Shown here: positions 1-9,965 of the stretch, one piece after another | Numbering within the stretch: position 1 is the first letter of the stretch | Layout of the letters: every line of letters begins with the position of its first letter | Source of the DNA: Methylocystis hirsuta | GTDB taxonomy: Bacteria > Pseudomonadota > Alphaproteobacteria > Rhizobiales > Beijerinckiaceae | Direction: 5' to 3' | DNA length: 64,000 bases | NCBI RefSeq assembly: GCF_003722355.1 | Contig: NZ_QWDD01000001.1 | Span: forward strand, 1,178,001 to 1,242,000 | The notes under the pieces: model-generated | What the model was told of the DNA's origin: nothing | Databases searched by the model: none | The model's input: only the letters and a program-made list of their open reading frames with translations | Position numbers and translations under genes: made by a program

Positions 1-2128
1 GATGCAGCAGCGCGTAGATCTGGTCGAGAACGTAGGCGGTCGTCGCGCGCGTCTCGTCCTTGTCGGCGCCGTCGGCGCCTTGCAGCAGCGGTTTCGCCAG
101 CTCGACATACCAGTCGCAGAAGACGCTCCAGACGAAGCGATAGACGGCGTTCGCCGCGTCGTTGAAGCGATAGGCCTCGATCGCCGCGCTCACCTCTGCG
201 ATCGTGCGCGCCGCTTCGCCGACGATCCAGCGGTTCAGCGTAATCGTGTTGGCGCGCGGATCATAATATTCGACGCGCGCGCAGCCGTTGATCTCGGCGA
301 AACGCGAGGCGTTCCACAGCTTCGTCGCGAAATTGCGATAGCCCTCGACGCGCTGCGTCGAAAGCTTGATGTCGCGTCCCTGCGCGGCCATCGCCGCAAG
401 CGTGAAGCGCAGCGCGTCGGCGCCATATTCGTCGATCAGATGCAGCGGGTCGATGACATTGCCCTTCGACTTACTCATCTTCGCGCCCTTCTCGTCGCGG
501 ACGAGCGCATGGATATAGACATCGCGGAAGGGGACCTCATCCATGAAATAGAGGCCCATCATCATCATGCGGGCGACCCAGAAGAAGATGATGTCGAAGC
601 CGGTGACGAGGGCGCTCGTCGGATAATAGCGCGCGAGCTCCGGCGTCTTCTCCGGCCAGCCGAGAGTCGAGAAGGGCCAGAGCGCCGAGGAAAACCAGGT
701 GTCGAGAACGTCTTCGTCGCGCGTGAGCGTCACGCCATCGCCGCGTTTGGAACGCGCCGCGGCAAGCGCAGCCTCTTCCGTCTCTTCGACATAGGCGTTG
801 CCGTCCTCGTCATACCAGGCGGGGATGCGATGGCCCCACCAGAGCTGGCGCGATACGCACCAGGGCTGGATGTTCTCGAGCCACTCAAAATAGGTCTTCT
901 CCCAATTCTTCGGAACGAAAGTGGTGCGGCCGTCGCGCACCGCCTTGAGCGCCGGCTGCGCCAAGGTCTTCGCGTCGACATACCATTGGTCGGTGAGGCG
1001 CGGCTCGAGCACGGCGCCCGAGCGGTCGCCATGCGGGACCATGTGCTTGTGGTCGTCGAGGCCGTCGAGCAGCTCGCGCTCCTCCATCATTTCGACGACG
1101 CGCTTGCGCGCGGCGAAACGGTCGAGCCCGTCGAGGGTGGAGGCCGTCGCCGCAAGTTCGGGAGAGGGGTCGACGCCTTCGTGAAAGTCCGCATTGGCGG
1201 CAAGCGTCATCTGCGCTTGCGGGTCGAGCACGTTAACGAGCCGCAGGCCATGCCGCTTGCCGACTTCGAAATCGTTGAAGTCGTGGGCCGGCGTGATTTT
1301 CACCGCGCCCGTGCCCTTCTCGGGATCGGAATATTCATCGGCGACGATTGGGATCAGCCTGCCGACCAATGGCAGACGCACGCGCTTTCCAACCAGCGCC
1401 GTGTAGCGCTCGTCTTCCGGATGCACGGCGACCGCCGTGTCGCCGAGCATTGTCTCGGGTCGCGTCGTCGCGACGACGATGAACTCGCCGGTCTCTTTCC
1501 CAGAGTCGTCGACGATCGGATATTTGAAGCGCCACAAATGGCCCTTCACTTCCTGCTGCAGCACTTCGAGATCGGAGATCGCCGTGTGCAGCGCCGGGTC
1601 CCAATTGACGAGGCGCTTGTCCTTGTAGAGCAGGCCGTCGCGATAGAGCTGCACGAAGACTTTAACGACGGCGCGCGACAGGCCTTCATCGAGCGTGAAG
1701 CGCTCGCGCGACCAGTCGCAACTGGCGCCGAGCCGCTTCAGCTGCTCGACGATCTTGCCGCCGGACTCCGCCTTCCACTCCCACACGCGCTCGACGAATT
1801 TCTCGCGTCCGAGTTCGCGGCGATGTTCCTGGCGCTCCATGAGCTGGCGTTCGACGACCATTTGCGTCGCGATGCCGGCGTGGTCGGTGCCGGGCTGCCA
1901 CAGCACGTCGTCACCCTTCATGCGGCGATAGCGCACGAGAATGTCCTGCAGCGTATTATTGAGCGCGTGGCCCATATGCAGGCTGCCGGTCACGTTCGGC
2001 GGCGGAATGACGATGGAATAGGGGCTGGCCCCGGCGCGTTCGGGCCGTCCGGCGCGAAAGGCTTGCGCCTCTTCCCACGCGTCGCGGATGCGCGATTCAA
2101 TTGCGGCGGGAGCGAAAGTTTTTTCCAT
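1..2128 (-). CDS. valS: valyl-tRNA synthetase ValS, C-terminus cut by window edge
   Basis: Class I aminoacyl-tRNA synthetase that charges tRNA-Val in the cytoplasm. The minus strand reads without a stop from an ATG at 2128 to the left edge, giving 709 N-terminal residues of a protein usually 900 or more long. The HIGH motif appears as HMGH near residue 50 in the context [14 protein letters not shown]. The KMSKS motif is intact and encoded at about 466-483. The editing domain (CP1) lies between them. The missing part is the tRNA-binding and coiled-coil C-terminus. The gene lies downstream of eno in the same direction, with an 86-bp spacer holding a hairpin. A long plus-strand reading frame over the same bases is a shadow. 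Confidence 0.96.
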   Translation of the reverse strand, partial: MEKTFAPAAIESRIRDAWEEAQAFRAGRPERAGASPYSIVIPPPNVTGSLHMGHALNNTLQDILVRYRRMKGDDVLWQPGTDHAGIATQMVVERQLMERQEHRRELGREKFVERVWEWKAESGGKIVEQLKRLGASCDWSRERFTLDEGLSRAVVKVFVQLYRDGLLYKDKRLVNWDPALHTAISDLEVLQQEVKGHLWRFKYPIVDDSGKETGEFIVVATTRPETMLGDTAVAVHPEDERYTALVGKRVRLPLVGRLIPIVADEYSDPEKGTGAVKITPAHDFNDFEVGKRHGLRLVNVLDPQAQMTLAANADFHEGVDPSPELAATASTLDGLDRFAARKRVVEMMEERELLDGLDDHKHMVPHGDRSGAVLEPRLTDQWYVDAKTLAQPALKAVRDGRTTFVPKNWEKTYFEWLENIQPWCVSRQLWWGHRIPAWYDEDGNAYVEETEEAALAAARSKRGDGVTLTRDEDVLDTWFSSALWPFSTLGWPEKTPELARYYPTSALVTGFDIIFFWVARMMMMGLYFMDEVPFRDVYIHALVRDEKGAKMSKSKGNVIDPLHLIDEYGADALRFTLAAMAAQGRDIKLSTQRVEGYRNFATKLWNASRFAEINGCARVEYYDPRANTITLNRWIVGEAARTIAEVSAAIEAYRFNDAANAVYRFVWSVFCDWYVELAKPLLQGADGADKDETRATTAYVLDQIYALLH

Positions 2129-2130
2129 GT

Positions 2131-2200
2131 TTCGGCAATCGGCAATAGGCAGTCGGCAATAGGGTGAACCGACTGCCGACTGCCGAACTGCCGACGCCCG
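2131..2200. repeat. short iterated GCCGAYTGCC units forming a hairpin between eno and valS
   Basis: The spacer is built from 7-9 base units related to CGGCAAT and GCCGACTGC in both orientations. An 8-bp stem, GCAGTCGG at 2149-2156 with CCGACTGC at 2169-2176, encloses a 12-base loop. On the minus strand it lies just after the eno stop, so it could attenuate readthrough into valS. There is no clear U-tract, so it is not called a proper terminator. Confidence 0.5.
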
Positions 2201-2214
2201 GTGAGCGCTTTGCG

Positions 2215-3567
<1,353 letters not shown>

Positions 3568-3651
3568 TCAGCCGCAAAAAGGTTCTGCGTCCGCCGCCCG
3601 CTTTTATGGGACCTGTGCTGCGCCGCGGCGACGGCGCGCCAGCGAAATCCG

Positions 3652-3679
3652 TTGACTGGGGAGGGGTCCTCCCTATCCT
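3652..3679 (+). promoter_or_regulatory. candidate sigma70-type promoter with internal inverted repeat
   Basis: TTGACT at 3652-3657 and TATCCT at 3674-3679 are 16 bases apart and lie upstream of the exported-protein gene. The spacer contains GGGAGG-ggt-CCTCCC at 3659-3673, placed where a repressor would bind. This is sequence inference only. Confidence 0.4.
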
Positions 3680-3740
3680 TGAGCTTGATTAATGAGCGGG
3701 CGTTCGCCGCCAAGCGCGACGGGGTCGGCGGGAGGTTCGG

Positions 3741-4517
3741 ATGGCCCTCAGAAGAACGCGATTCGCGCGCGGCGTCGTTTTCAGCCTTTGCTTGGGGCTT
3801 TGGAGTCCGGCCGGCGCCTTGGCTCAGTCGCCGGAGCATGTCGCCGCCGCGAAGGCGACTTTGGAGAAATCTCCCGTCCGGGGCAATTGCGCGCCGGCGC
3901 AGGAAGATTTTCTCGGCTGGCCGGCGAGCCTCGTGCAGCGCTGCGAATATCAGCACGAGGCTATGCCTGGCCTCGCCTATGTGCTCGACATAAAGCCGGA
4001 AACTCTGGCGCGCTGGGTCGAGGCCGGATGCAGCGCGCTGATGGTCGGCGCCGGCCATTGTTTCGACAGGACGTTGAAATGCGCCCTCGACAGCACAGGC
4101 GCCAGCTTTGTGATCGGCGGCAATCTGATCGCGGCGCGCAGCGGCGTGAAGCAGAATCGCTTTTATCGCAACGGCGTCGCGATCGTCGCGCCCAAGAGCG
4201 GGATGCCCGGCGCCGTGCCGATCCAAGAACAGGAGCAGATCGCGCATATTCCGGAAAAGGACGTCTCGGCGATGCTCGACCGCGGCGGCGTCGCCTTGTG
4301 GAACACCATGCCCTATCAATTCGCGGTGAAGGCGCTCGAAATCGCCGTGCCGGCGGAGATGAACACGCCGGACAGGCGCGAGAAATGGCTCGAAATCGTG
4401 CGCGTCGAAATGCTGAAGGCGCTGGAGAGCCCCGAGAACCGCCTTCTCTCGGGCTGGATGTCGGCGCATCCGATCACCCTGCGCGCGGGCGAATGCCCGG
4501 ACTCCCGCGACCCATGA
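3741..4517 (+). CDS. exported protein of unknown function
   Basis: I do not recognise this 258-residue protein. The start is preceded by GGGAGG five bases upstream. Residues 1-29 form a signal peptide (RR, then a hydrophobic stretch, ending ALAQ), so the mature protein should be periplasmic or secreted. It has six cysteines after the signal, at roughly 50, 69, 94, 104, 112 and 252, which suggests disulfides. There is no transmembrane segment after the signal and no catalytic motif I can name. It is transcribed divergently from eno, and queF follows 45 bases downstream on the same strand. The codon pattern fits the neighbourhood, so it is very likely a real gene. Confidence 0.8.
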   Translation: MALRRTRFARGVVFSLCLGLWSPAGALAQSPEHVAAAKATLEKSPVRGNCAPAQEDFLGWPASLVQRCEYQHEAMPGLAYVLDIKPETLARWVEAGCSALMVGAGHCFDRTLKCALDSTGASFVIGGNLIAARSGVKQNRFYRNGVAIVAPKSGMPGAVPIQEQEQIAHIPEKDVSAMLDRGGVALWNTMPYQFAVKALEIAVPAEMNTPDRREKWLEIVRVEMLKALESPENRLLSGWMSAHPITLRAGECPDSRDP

Positions 4518-4562
4518 GCGTTTGGCGCTTGACGCGGCGGCGATCGCGCCTTTGTTACCCGC

Positions 4563-5024
4563 ATGACCAAGACTCATAAGGGCGCCGCGCTGCTCGGCCG
4601 CATGGCCGCGCTGCCGGCTTCGCCGGACGAGGCCGAACTCGATCTCGTGCCCAATCCTCACAAGGACGCGACCTATCTCGTGCGCTTCACCGCGCCCGAG
4701 TTCACCTCGCTTTGCCCGGTGACCGGCCAACCGGACTTCGCACATATCGTCATCGACTATGTCCCCGCCGAATGGCTGGTCGAGTCGAAGGCTTTGAAGC
4801 TTTACCTTGGAAGTTTCCGAAACCACGGCGCCTTTCACGAAGACTGCACGCTGCGGATCGCGTGCGATCTCGTTGCGGCGATGACGCCGAAATGGCTGCG
4901 GATCGGCGGCTATTGGTATCCGCGCGGCGGCATGCCGATCGACGTCTTCTGGCAGACCGGCGCCCCGCCCGACGGGCTGTGGCTTCCTGATCAGGGCGTG
5001 CCACCCTACCGGGGGCGAGGCTAG
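4563..5024 (+). CDS. queF: NADPH-dependent 7-cyano-7-deazaguanine reductase QueF
   Basis: Reduces preQ0 to preQ1 in the queuosine tRNA-modification pathway. The protein has 153 residues, which is the unimodular (Bacillus-type) T-fold form. The catalytic cysteine is Cys51 in [12 protein letters not shown], with the proton-relay Asp58. The substrate-binding glutamate is in the FHEDC segment near residue 97. No strong Shine-Dalgarno is visible at the ATG. queC, which makes preQ0, lies about 6.3 kb downstream on the same strand, so two steps of the pathway are in this window. Confidence 0.95.
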   Translation: MTKTHKGAALLGRMAALPASPDEAELDLVPNPHKDATYLVRFTAPEFTSLCPVTGQPDFAHIVIDYVPAEWLVESKALKLYLGSFRNHGAFHEDCTLRIACDLVAAMTPKWLRIGGYWYPRGGMPIDVFWQTGAPPDGLWLPDQGVPPYRGRG

Positions 5025-5101
5025 GAGTTCACGACTCCTAGATCACGCTGCATTTGGGCGGAATCGCCCCAATGCAGATAAATTGATCGATTCCCAGAGT
5101 T

Positions 5102-5157
5102 TAGAGCGCGCTCTACGCGAAAAACCGGTTCCCACTTTTTGGCGAGCCGCGCTCTAG
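5102..5157. repeat. short palindromic element ending in TAGAGC/GCTCTA
   Basis: A 56-bp element with TAGAGCGCGC at one end and GCGCTCTA at the other. Its core includes AAACCGGTTCCCACTTTTT, a sequence type common as dispersed intergenic repeats in Rhizobiales. Its right terminal CTA (5154-5156) is the TAG stop codon of the minus-strand nickel/cobalt permease gene. It shares its ends, but not its core, with the ~115-bp repeat family described elsewhere in this window. Confidence 0.7.
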
Positions 5158-6227
5158 CGCCGCGCCGGATAGTCCATCCCGACTGCGCCGCGATACGTCT
5201 TCATTTGCCCCTGGCTTCGATAGAAGAGCATAGAGATGATCCAGCTCGCGATCAGGATCGCGGCGATCGCAAAGCCGAAATTGGCAAGATTGTCGTTAAG
5301 CCCTTGAACGAGGCGCCAAACACCGCCTTCGAAGCCGAGCTTATCGCCGATCAAGCCGAGCGCTTCGATGCCGCCGATGAAAATGGCGACGATCACCGAC
5401 ATCGCGGTCATGACCAGATTGTACCAAAGTTTCCTCAGCGGATCGTCGAACGCCCAGCCGTAGGCTCCAGTCATCACGAGGCTGTCCGTGGTGTCCATCA
5501 AGGACATGCCGGCGGTGAACAGCGCCGGAAAGACCAGAATTGTCGAAAATGACATGCCTTGCGCGGCCTGCGTCGCCGAAATTCCGAGCAGGCCGATCTC
5601 CGTCGCCGTGTCGAAGCCCAGTCCCAACAGAAATCCAACGACGTACATGTGCCATGACCGCGAAACAAAGCGGAACAGCGGGCGGAAAACCCGGGTGAAC
5701 ACGCCTCGCCCGTTGAGCAGACGGTCGAGGTCCTCTTCGAGGACCGGTTCGCCAAGTCGGGCGCGGTTGTAGGCCGACCAGATGCCCCTGAGCAGGAGCA
5801 GGTTTGCAAGGCCGATGACGATGAGGAACGAAGCTGACGCCATCGTGCCGATCGCGCCGCCGAAGGCTTGAAAGTCGTGCGCCTGGCCCTGCATGGCCCC
5901 GGCCGCCGCCGCCATCATGACCGAAGCGAGCGCGACGAAGGTGGAGTGGCCGAGCGAGAAGAAAAATCCGACCGAATACGGAGTCTTGCCGTCCTGCATC
6001 AATTTGCGGACGACATTGTCGATGGCGGCGATGTGATCGGCGTCGAAGGCATGGCGAAGCCCGAACATAAAGGCCAGAACGGCGGCCCCCATCAAACCCG
6101 GTCGATCGGAGAACGCCGTCCACGCCCATGTCCAAGCGAAGACATTCGCCGCGATGATCAAACCATAGGTCGCCGCAGCCTTGGCTTTGAAATTGTCGCC
6201 TTGGTCATCGAAAGGATTGAGCGCCAT
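5154..6227 (-). CDS. NiCoT-family nickel/cobalt permease
   Basis: Secondary transporter of the HoxN/NixA family that imports Ni2+ and/or Co2+ across the inner membrane. The family signature RHAFDADHI, which holds the metal-binding H-x4-D-H, lies in the second membrane segment near residue 60. The companion motifs FSLGHSTFV and LGFDTATEI are present, and about eight hydrophobic helices can be traced. I chose the ATG at 6227 because a G-rich Shine-Dalgarno (GGCGGGCGGGGG) precedes it; a TTG at 6248 would add seven residues. The stop codon is provided by the palindromic element downstream. Which metal is carried cannot be told from sequence; cobalamin genes elsewhere in the window make cobalt plausible. 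Confidence 0.93.
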   Translation of the reverse strand: MALNPFDDQGDNFKAKAAATYGLIIAANVFAWTWAWTAFSDRPGLMGAAVLAFMFGLRHAFDADHIAAIDNVVRKLMQDGKTPYSVGFFFSLGHSTFVALASVMMAAAAGAMQGQAHDFQAFGGAIGTMASASFLIVIGLANLLLLRGIWSAYNRARLGEPVLEEDLDRLLNGRGVFTRVFRPLFRFVSRSWHMYVVGFLLGLGFDTATEIGLLGISATQAAQGMSFSTILVFPALFTAGMSLMDTTDSLVMTGAYGWAFDDPLRKLWYNLVMTAMSVIVAIFIGGIEALGLIGDKLGFEGGVWRLVQGLNDNLANFGFAIAAILIASWIISMLFYRSQGQMKTYRGAVGMDYPARR

Positions 6228-6248
6228 GACCCCCGCCCGCCTGAGCAA

Positions 6249-6260
6249 TAAAGATCTTTA
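6249..6260. promoter_or_regulatory. 12-bp perfect palindrome upstream of the NiCoT gene
   Basis: TAAAGATCTTTA lies 22 bases upstream of the permease ATG, between it and the 18-bp palindrome further out. The position fits a regulator site, but the binding protein is unknown. Confidence 0.3.
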
Positions 6261-6323
6261 ACAGTAATCTCTTAATTAGGAAAGTTCATACGGGCGACGA
6301 GGGGGCGGGAGCCGACTTGACCA

Positions 6324-6341
6324 GTGGCTACCGGTAGCCAC
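6324..6341. promoter_or_regulatory. 18-bp perfect palindrome, candidate operator
   Basis: GTGGCTACCGGTAGCCAC is a perfect inverted repeat without spacer. It lies in the intergenic region between the divergent NiCoT permease and the Crp/Fnr regulator. The absence of a loop argues for a dimeric protein site rather than a terminator hairpin. It may be a metal-responsive operator. Confidence 0.45.
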
Positions 6342-6523
6342 GGGCGCAATGCAAAATCGAGGCGTTGCGCCTCCTGACCGTTGACCGCGCGCTTCTCGAC
6401 CATCCGTTGGCTGCGCGCAAGGCTTAGCGGATCGCCATCGCCAGACGGTCTCTTGAGCGAGATGGTTTGTGCAGCTTCGATTTTGATAGGATGCGCGGTC
6501 AGGCGGAAGCGCCGGGGAACGAC

Positions 6524-7180
6524 ATGCTGTCGGAAGAGAATATCGCCGAGTGGCGGCTCTGCGCGCCTTCGCTGCGGGAAGCGGAGCTGTCCGACGGCGA
6601 AACGCTGTATCGGCAAGGCGAGGAGCCGGGTTTTCTCTACTGTTTGATGCGGGGCGTCGTCAGGCTTTCGCATGTCGCGGAAAGCGGCGCGCAGATCACG
6701 CTCGCCATCGCGGGCGCCGGCGATCTCTTCGGGCGCGTGTCGCCGGGACGAGCCTCGGCGCACGCCGCAAGCGCCCTCGGCGACGCGCGCGTTTTGATGA
6801 TCGCCCCTTCGGACGTGGAGCGTCTCGTCGCGAAAAGCCCATCGTTCTCGAGCTTCCTCAGCGCCGGACTGGAGGCGTCGCGGGAACGCGCCGAGCGCAG
6901 GCTGATCGACCGCCAGACCAAGACCGTCGCCGTGCGGCTGATCGAAACGCTGGGGGAGCTTGCGCAGGCTTTCGGCGCGCCTTGCCCGCATGGCTATTCG
7001 CTCGAGATCCGGCTCACGCAGCAGGACATCGCCGATCTCGTTCATGCGAGCCGCCCCGTCGTGACCCGGATCATGAACGGTTTGAGGCGCCGGGGGGCGC
7101 TCGATTATCGGCGCGACCTTATCTGCGTCAATCACCTCGCGCTGCAATCCCTCGCGAAGGAAAAAGGCGGCGATCTGTGA
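6524..7180 (+). CDS. Crp/Fnr-family transcriptional regulator
   Basis: One-component regulator with an N-terminal cyclic-nucleotide-like beta-roll (GETLYRQGEEPGFLYCLMRG) and a C-terminal winged helix (LTQQDIADLVHASRPVVTRI as the recognition region). The N-terminus lacks the four-cysteine iron-sulfur cluster of true FNR, so oxygen sensing by that route is unlikely; the effector is unknown. I prefer the ATG at 6524 because GGGGAA lies just upstream (218 residues); an ATG at 6491 and a TTG at 6467 are in frame. It is divergent from the nickel/cobalt permease and followed by a small membrane-protein gene, either of which could be a target. Confidence 0.88.
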   Translation: MLSEENIAEWRLCAPSLREAELSDGETLYRQGEEPGFLYCLMRGVVRLSHVAESGAQITLAIAGAGDLFGRVSPGRASAHAASALGDARVLMIAPSDVERLVAKSPSFSSFLSAGLEASRERAERRLIDRQTKTVAVRLIETLGELAQAFGAPCPHGYSLEIRLTQQDIADLVHASRPVVTRIMNGLRRRGALDYRRDLICVNHLALQSLAKEKGGDL

Positions 7181-7263
7181 TCAAGATGACAGACCGCCTC
7201 CGCGCCGCGCCCTAACGAGAGGAGAAGGCGGCCGATCCGCGCCGCCAACGCGGAGAAACCACA

Positions 7264-7614
7264 ATGAAACCACTCACGGCGCGCCTGCATGGCTATCTCG
7301 ACTATCTGACGGTGTTGATTTTCCTCGCCGCGCCGAGCGTCCTTGGCTTTGGCGGCGTTGCGGCGAAGCTCGCGTGGCTGCTCGCGGGCGTGCATCTCGC
7401 GATGACGCTCGTGACGAAATTTCCGCTCGGCGTGTTTCGGCGGCTGGCTTTCACGCTGCATGGCTGGGTCGAGAGGATCGTCGGCCCGGCGCTCATCGCC
7501 GTCGCTTTTCTTCCCGACATTTTCAGCGTCAAGCCGGCCTTCGCCTTTTTCGCGGGAATGGGCCTTGTCATCATCGCTGTCGGCTGGCTGACGGATTACG
7601 TGGAGGCCGGTTAG
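7264..7614 (+). CDS. small four-helix membrane protein of unknown function
   Basis: 116 residues, almost entirely hydrophobic, with about four membrane-spanning segments. GGAGAAA lies eight bases before the ATG. Short charged motifs between the helices (ARLHGYLDY, TLHGWVERIVGP, WLTDYVEA) give two similar halves, reminiscent of SPW-repeat membrane proteins, but I cannot assign it with certainty. It lies 83 bases after the Crp/Fnr regulator on the same strand and may be co-transcribed. A dispersed palindromic repeat and an IS5-family element follow. Confidence 0.75.
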   Translation: MKPLTARLHGYLDYLTVLIFLAAPSVLGFGGVAAKLAWLLAGVHLAMTLVTKFPLGVFRRLAFTLHGWVERIVGPALIAVAFLPDIFSVKPAFAFFAGMGLVIIAVGWLTDYVEAG

Positions 7615-7690
7615 GCTCACTGTTCTTCATTGCCGCCGAGGCTCGGAGCGCGCGCCAGGGGCAATCGGGTGAAGGACAGTCATCCTCGCT

Positions 7691-7803
7691 CTCATGCTGA
7701 GGAGGCTCCGTAGGAGCCGTCTCGAAGCACGAGGGCGAGCTCCAGAGCGCGCAGGAAGGTCTCCTCGTCCTTCGAGACGCGGCCTTCGGCCGCTCCTCAT
7801 GCT
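7691..7803. repeat. dispersed inverted repeat (CTCATGCTGAGGAG ... CTCCTCATGCTG)
   Basis: Two arms in opposite orientation. One holds CTCATGCTGAGGAG and GTCTCGAAGCACGAGG; the other holds CTCGTCCTTCGAGACGC and GCTCCTCATGCT. A related copy occurs at 47431-47610. This element type is common between genes in Rhizobiales genomes. The IS5-family insertion begins exactly at its right arm. Confidence 0.75.
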
Positions 7804-8968
7804 GGAGACTTTTGCACGGGAAGGTGTTTTGGCGCGAGTAGCGTGTTTTGGGTCGGTTTGATCGCCTTGAAGGCATGGGTTGAGTGCGGGCGGCTGCATG
7901 CGCCTCGTCGCTAGAACGCCTTGGAGCGACGCCGGTGGCGCTTACGGCGCGGCGAGGACGCGCCAGCGACGCAGATTGAAGGCGAGGCAGAAGAGCGTGA
8001 GATCGGCGACGTTGCGCGATTGCGTAAAGGCGCGCATGCGGCCAAGCCGATAAGTTCGCTTCATCGTGCCGAACAGGCTTTCGACCGCGCGTCGAGTCAG
8101 CGACAGTTCGTGATTGCGCAGGATCTCCGCCGCCGTCAGCGGCCGGCCGCGCCTTCTGCGCATGAGGCCGTCGCCCAGGTCGCGGCGCCCCAGCTCTGCG
8201 CGCAATCCGTCGCTGTCGTAGCCGCGGTCCGCATAGACGACCCCGTCCGCATGGTCGAGCAGCTGCGGCGCCACCGCGACGTCCTGCACATTGGCCGGCG
8301 TCAGCTTCATGTTGCGCACGAGGCCAGAGCCGGCGTCGACGGCGACATGCATCTTGTAGCCGAAGGCGAAACGGCCACGTTCATTGGTTGTGCCGAACCG
8401 CGCCTCCTTGTCTGTCGCGCTCGTCTTGCCTTCGTCCATGCGCGGACGCCGCGCGGCGCTCGTCACCAGCGTCGCGTCGATCATGGTTCCTTGCCTGACC
8501 ATCAGGCCGGCCGCCGCGATCTGGCGATTGGCTTCGGCAAGCAGCTTGTCGAGCAGACCATGGACGCCAAGCTTCTCGCGAAATCGCCAGATCGTGGAGT
8601 GATCCGGCGTCGGATCGCCGACCGACAGGCCAGCAAAGGCCATGAAACTCAGACGATCGGCCAGCGCCGCCTCCATCTCCGGATCGGACAAGCCATGCCA
8701 GCGCTGCAAGAGCAGCGCCTTGAACATGACGAGCGCCGGATAGGACGGCTCGCCTCTCGCCGCGACCGGAAGCGCATTCAAGAGTTTCTCGAACGGCGCC
8801 CAGTCGACGAGACCCGCAATCTCCATCAGAGCCGAAGGCCGCGACAGTGAACGCTGCGCAATCAGCCCATCGACAAAATCAAGCTGCCCAACCCGACGCT
8901 TCGGCATGATCATCCTCCCGCTCTTCGGAAAGAGTGAATCACGCCGCCCGATTCGTGCAAAGGTCTCC
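7804..8968 (-). mobile_element. IS5-family insertion sequence
   Basis: About 1165 bp with terminal inverted repeats: GGAGACTTTTGCACG from 7804, against GGAGACCTTTGCACG read inward from 8968 on the other strand (14 of 15 match). The similarity extends outward through CTCCTCATSCT on both sides, to about 7793 and 8979, because both flanks resemble the dispersed repeat. No convincing target-site duplication can be read. It carries a single intact transposase gene. Confidence 0.85.
7942..8907 (-). CDS. IS5-family DDE transposase
   Basis: A 321-residue transposase. The N-terminal DUF772-type domain includes SYPALVMFKALLLQRWHGLSD. The DDE catalytic core shows the first Asp in MIDATLV, the second in YADRGYDS, and the terminal Glu in the VESLFGTMKR block followed by Y-R motifs. 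I chose the ATG at 8907 because GGGAGG lies six bases upstream; the ATG at 8913 directly abuts that site. The frame is uninterrupted and all catalytic residues are present, so the element could be active. It sits inside the terminal repeats at 7804 and 8968. Confidence 0.93.
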   Translation of the reverse strand: MPKRRVGQLDFVDGLIAQRSLSRPSALMEIAGLVDWAPFEKLLNALPVAARGEPSYPALVMFKALLLQRWHGLSDPEMEAALADRLSFMAFAGLSVGDPTPDHSTIWRFREKLGVHGLLDKLLAEANRQIAAAGLMVRQGTMIDATLVTSAARRPRMDEGKTSATDKEARFGTTNERGRFAFGYKMHVAVDAGSGLVRNMKLTPANVQDVAVAPQLLDHADGVVYADRGYDSDGLRAELGRRDLGDGLMRRRRGRPLTAAEILRNHELSLTRRAVESLFGTMKRTYRLGRMRAFTQSRNVADLTLFCLAFNLRRWRVLAAP

Positions 8969-9110
8969 AGGATGAGGAGACCTCCGCCCGATCATCCTGG
9001 GGCGCATGCTGAAGGCGCTGGCGTTGTGGCCACGAAGGTCCACCTATTTGCCATGAAGGCCCGCGACATCAGATAATGGTCACTAGATATTTCAAATTTT
9101 GGTCAACATT

Positions 9111-9953
9111 TCATTGACCGACATTCTTCGCCAGACGATCGAACGCCATCAGTTCTTCGATCATTGGCTCAAGGTCGCCGAGCGGGACTTGCGTCGCGCC
9201 GTCCGAGATCGCCGCGTCGGGATCTGGATGCGTCTCGACGAAAAGCCCGGCGACGCCGACGGCGACCGCCGCGCGGGCGAGCGTTGAAACGAAACGCCGC
9301 TCGCCGCCCGAGGACGTCGCTCGTCCGCCCGGCTGCTGCACGGCGTGCGTGGCGTCGAAGACGACAGCCGCGCCGGTGGTCTCCTTCAGGATGGGCAGCG
9401 CGCGCATGTCGGCGACGAGCGCATTATAGCCGAAGCTCGTCCCGCGCTCGGTGACGAGCACGCCGGCGGCGTCGGCGTCGCGCGCTTTATTGACCGCGTG
9501 GACCATGTCCCACGGCGCGAGAAACGGCCCCTTCTTGATGTTGACGGGACGTCCGGTTTTCGCCGCCGCGACGATGAGATCGGTCTGGCGGCACAGGAAC
9601 GCCGGGATCTGCAGAAGGTCGACGACCTCCGCGACGCGCGCGCATTGCCATGCTTCATGCACGTCGGTCGTGATCGGGAGGCCGGTCTTTTCCTTGATTT
9701 CAGCAAAGATCGGCAAGGCGGCGTCGAGACCGACGCCGCGCGAGGCTTCGCCGCTGGTGCGGTTCGCCTTGTCGAAGGACGCCTTGAAAACGACGCCGAT
9801 CTTCAGCCGCGCGCCGAGCCGGGCGAGTTCGCCGGCGACATCGAGCGCCATGTCGCGGCTCTCCAGCGCGCAGGGGCCGGCGATCAGCGTCAGCGCCAGT
9901 TCATTGCCGATTTCGACGCGGCGCGGGCCGTCTCCAATGATTGCGCTTCTCAC
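9111..9953 (-). CDS. kdsA: 3-deoxy-8-phosphooctulonate synthase KdsA
   Basis: Condenses arabinose-5-phosphate and phosphoenolpyruvate to KDO-8-phosphate for lipopolysaccharide inner core. The 280 residues have the expected length. Motifs include VVFKASFDKANRTS, PITTDVHEAWQ, IKKGPFLAPWDM and the C-terminal FVETHPDPD. The N-terminal AGPCALES carries Cys28, which is the hallmark of the metal-dependent class; the metal-independent class has Asn here. It starts 12 bases after the uracil-DNA glycosylase-like gene on the same strand, so GST, glycosylase and kdsA are probably one transcript. Confidence 0.96.
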   Translation of the reverse strand: MRSAIIGDGPRRVEIGNELALTLIAGPCALESRDMALDVAGELARLGARLKIGVVFKASFDKANRTSGEASRGVGLDAALPIFAEIKEKTGLPITTDVHEAWQCARVAEVVDLLQIPAFLCRQTDLIVAAAKTGRPVNIKKGPFLAPWDMVHAVNKARDADAAGVLVTERGTSFGYNALVADMRALPILKETTGAAVVFDATHAVQQPGGRATSSGGERRFVSTLARAAVAVGVAGLFVETHPDPDAAISDGATQVPLGDLEPMIEELMAFDRLAKNVGQ

Positions 9954-9965
9954 CCGCGCCTTGTC

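Noticed and set aside
2..2167. Long plus-strand reading frame opposite valS
   Set aside because: The minus strand encodes a complete set of ValS motifs; the plus frame is a GC-driven shadow with no family motif.
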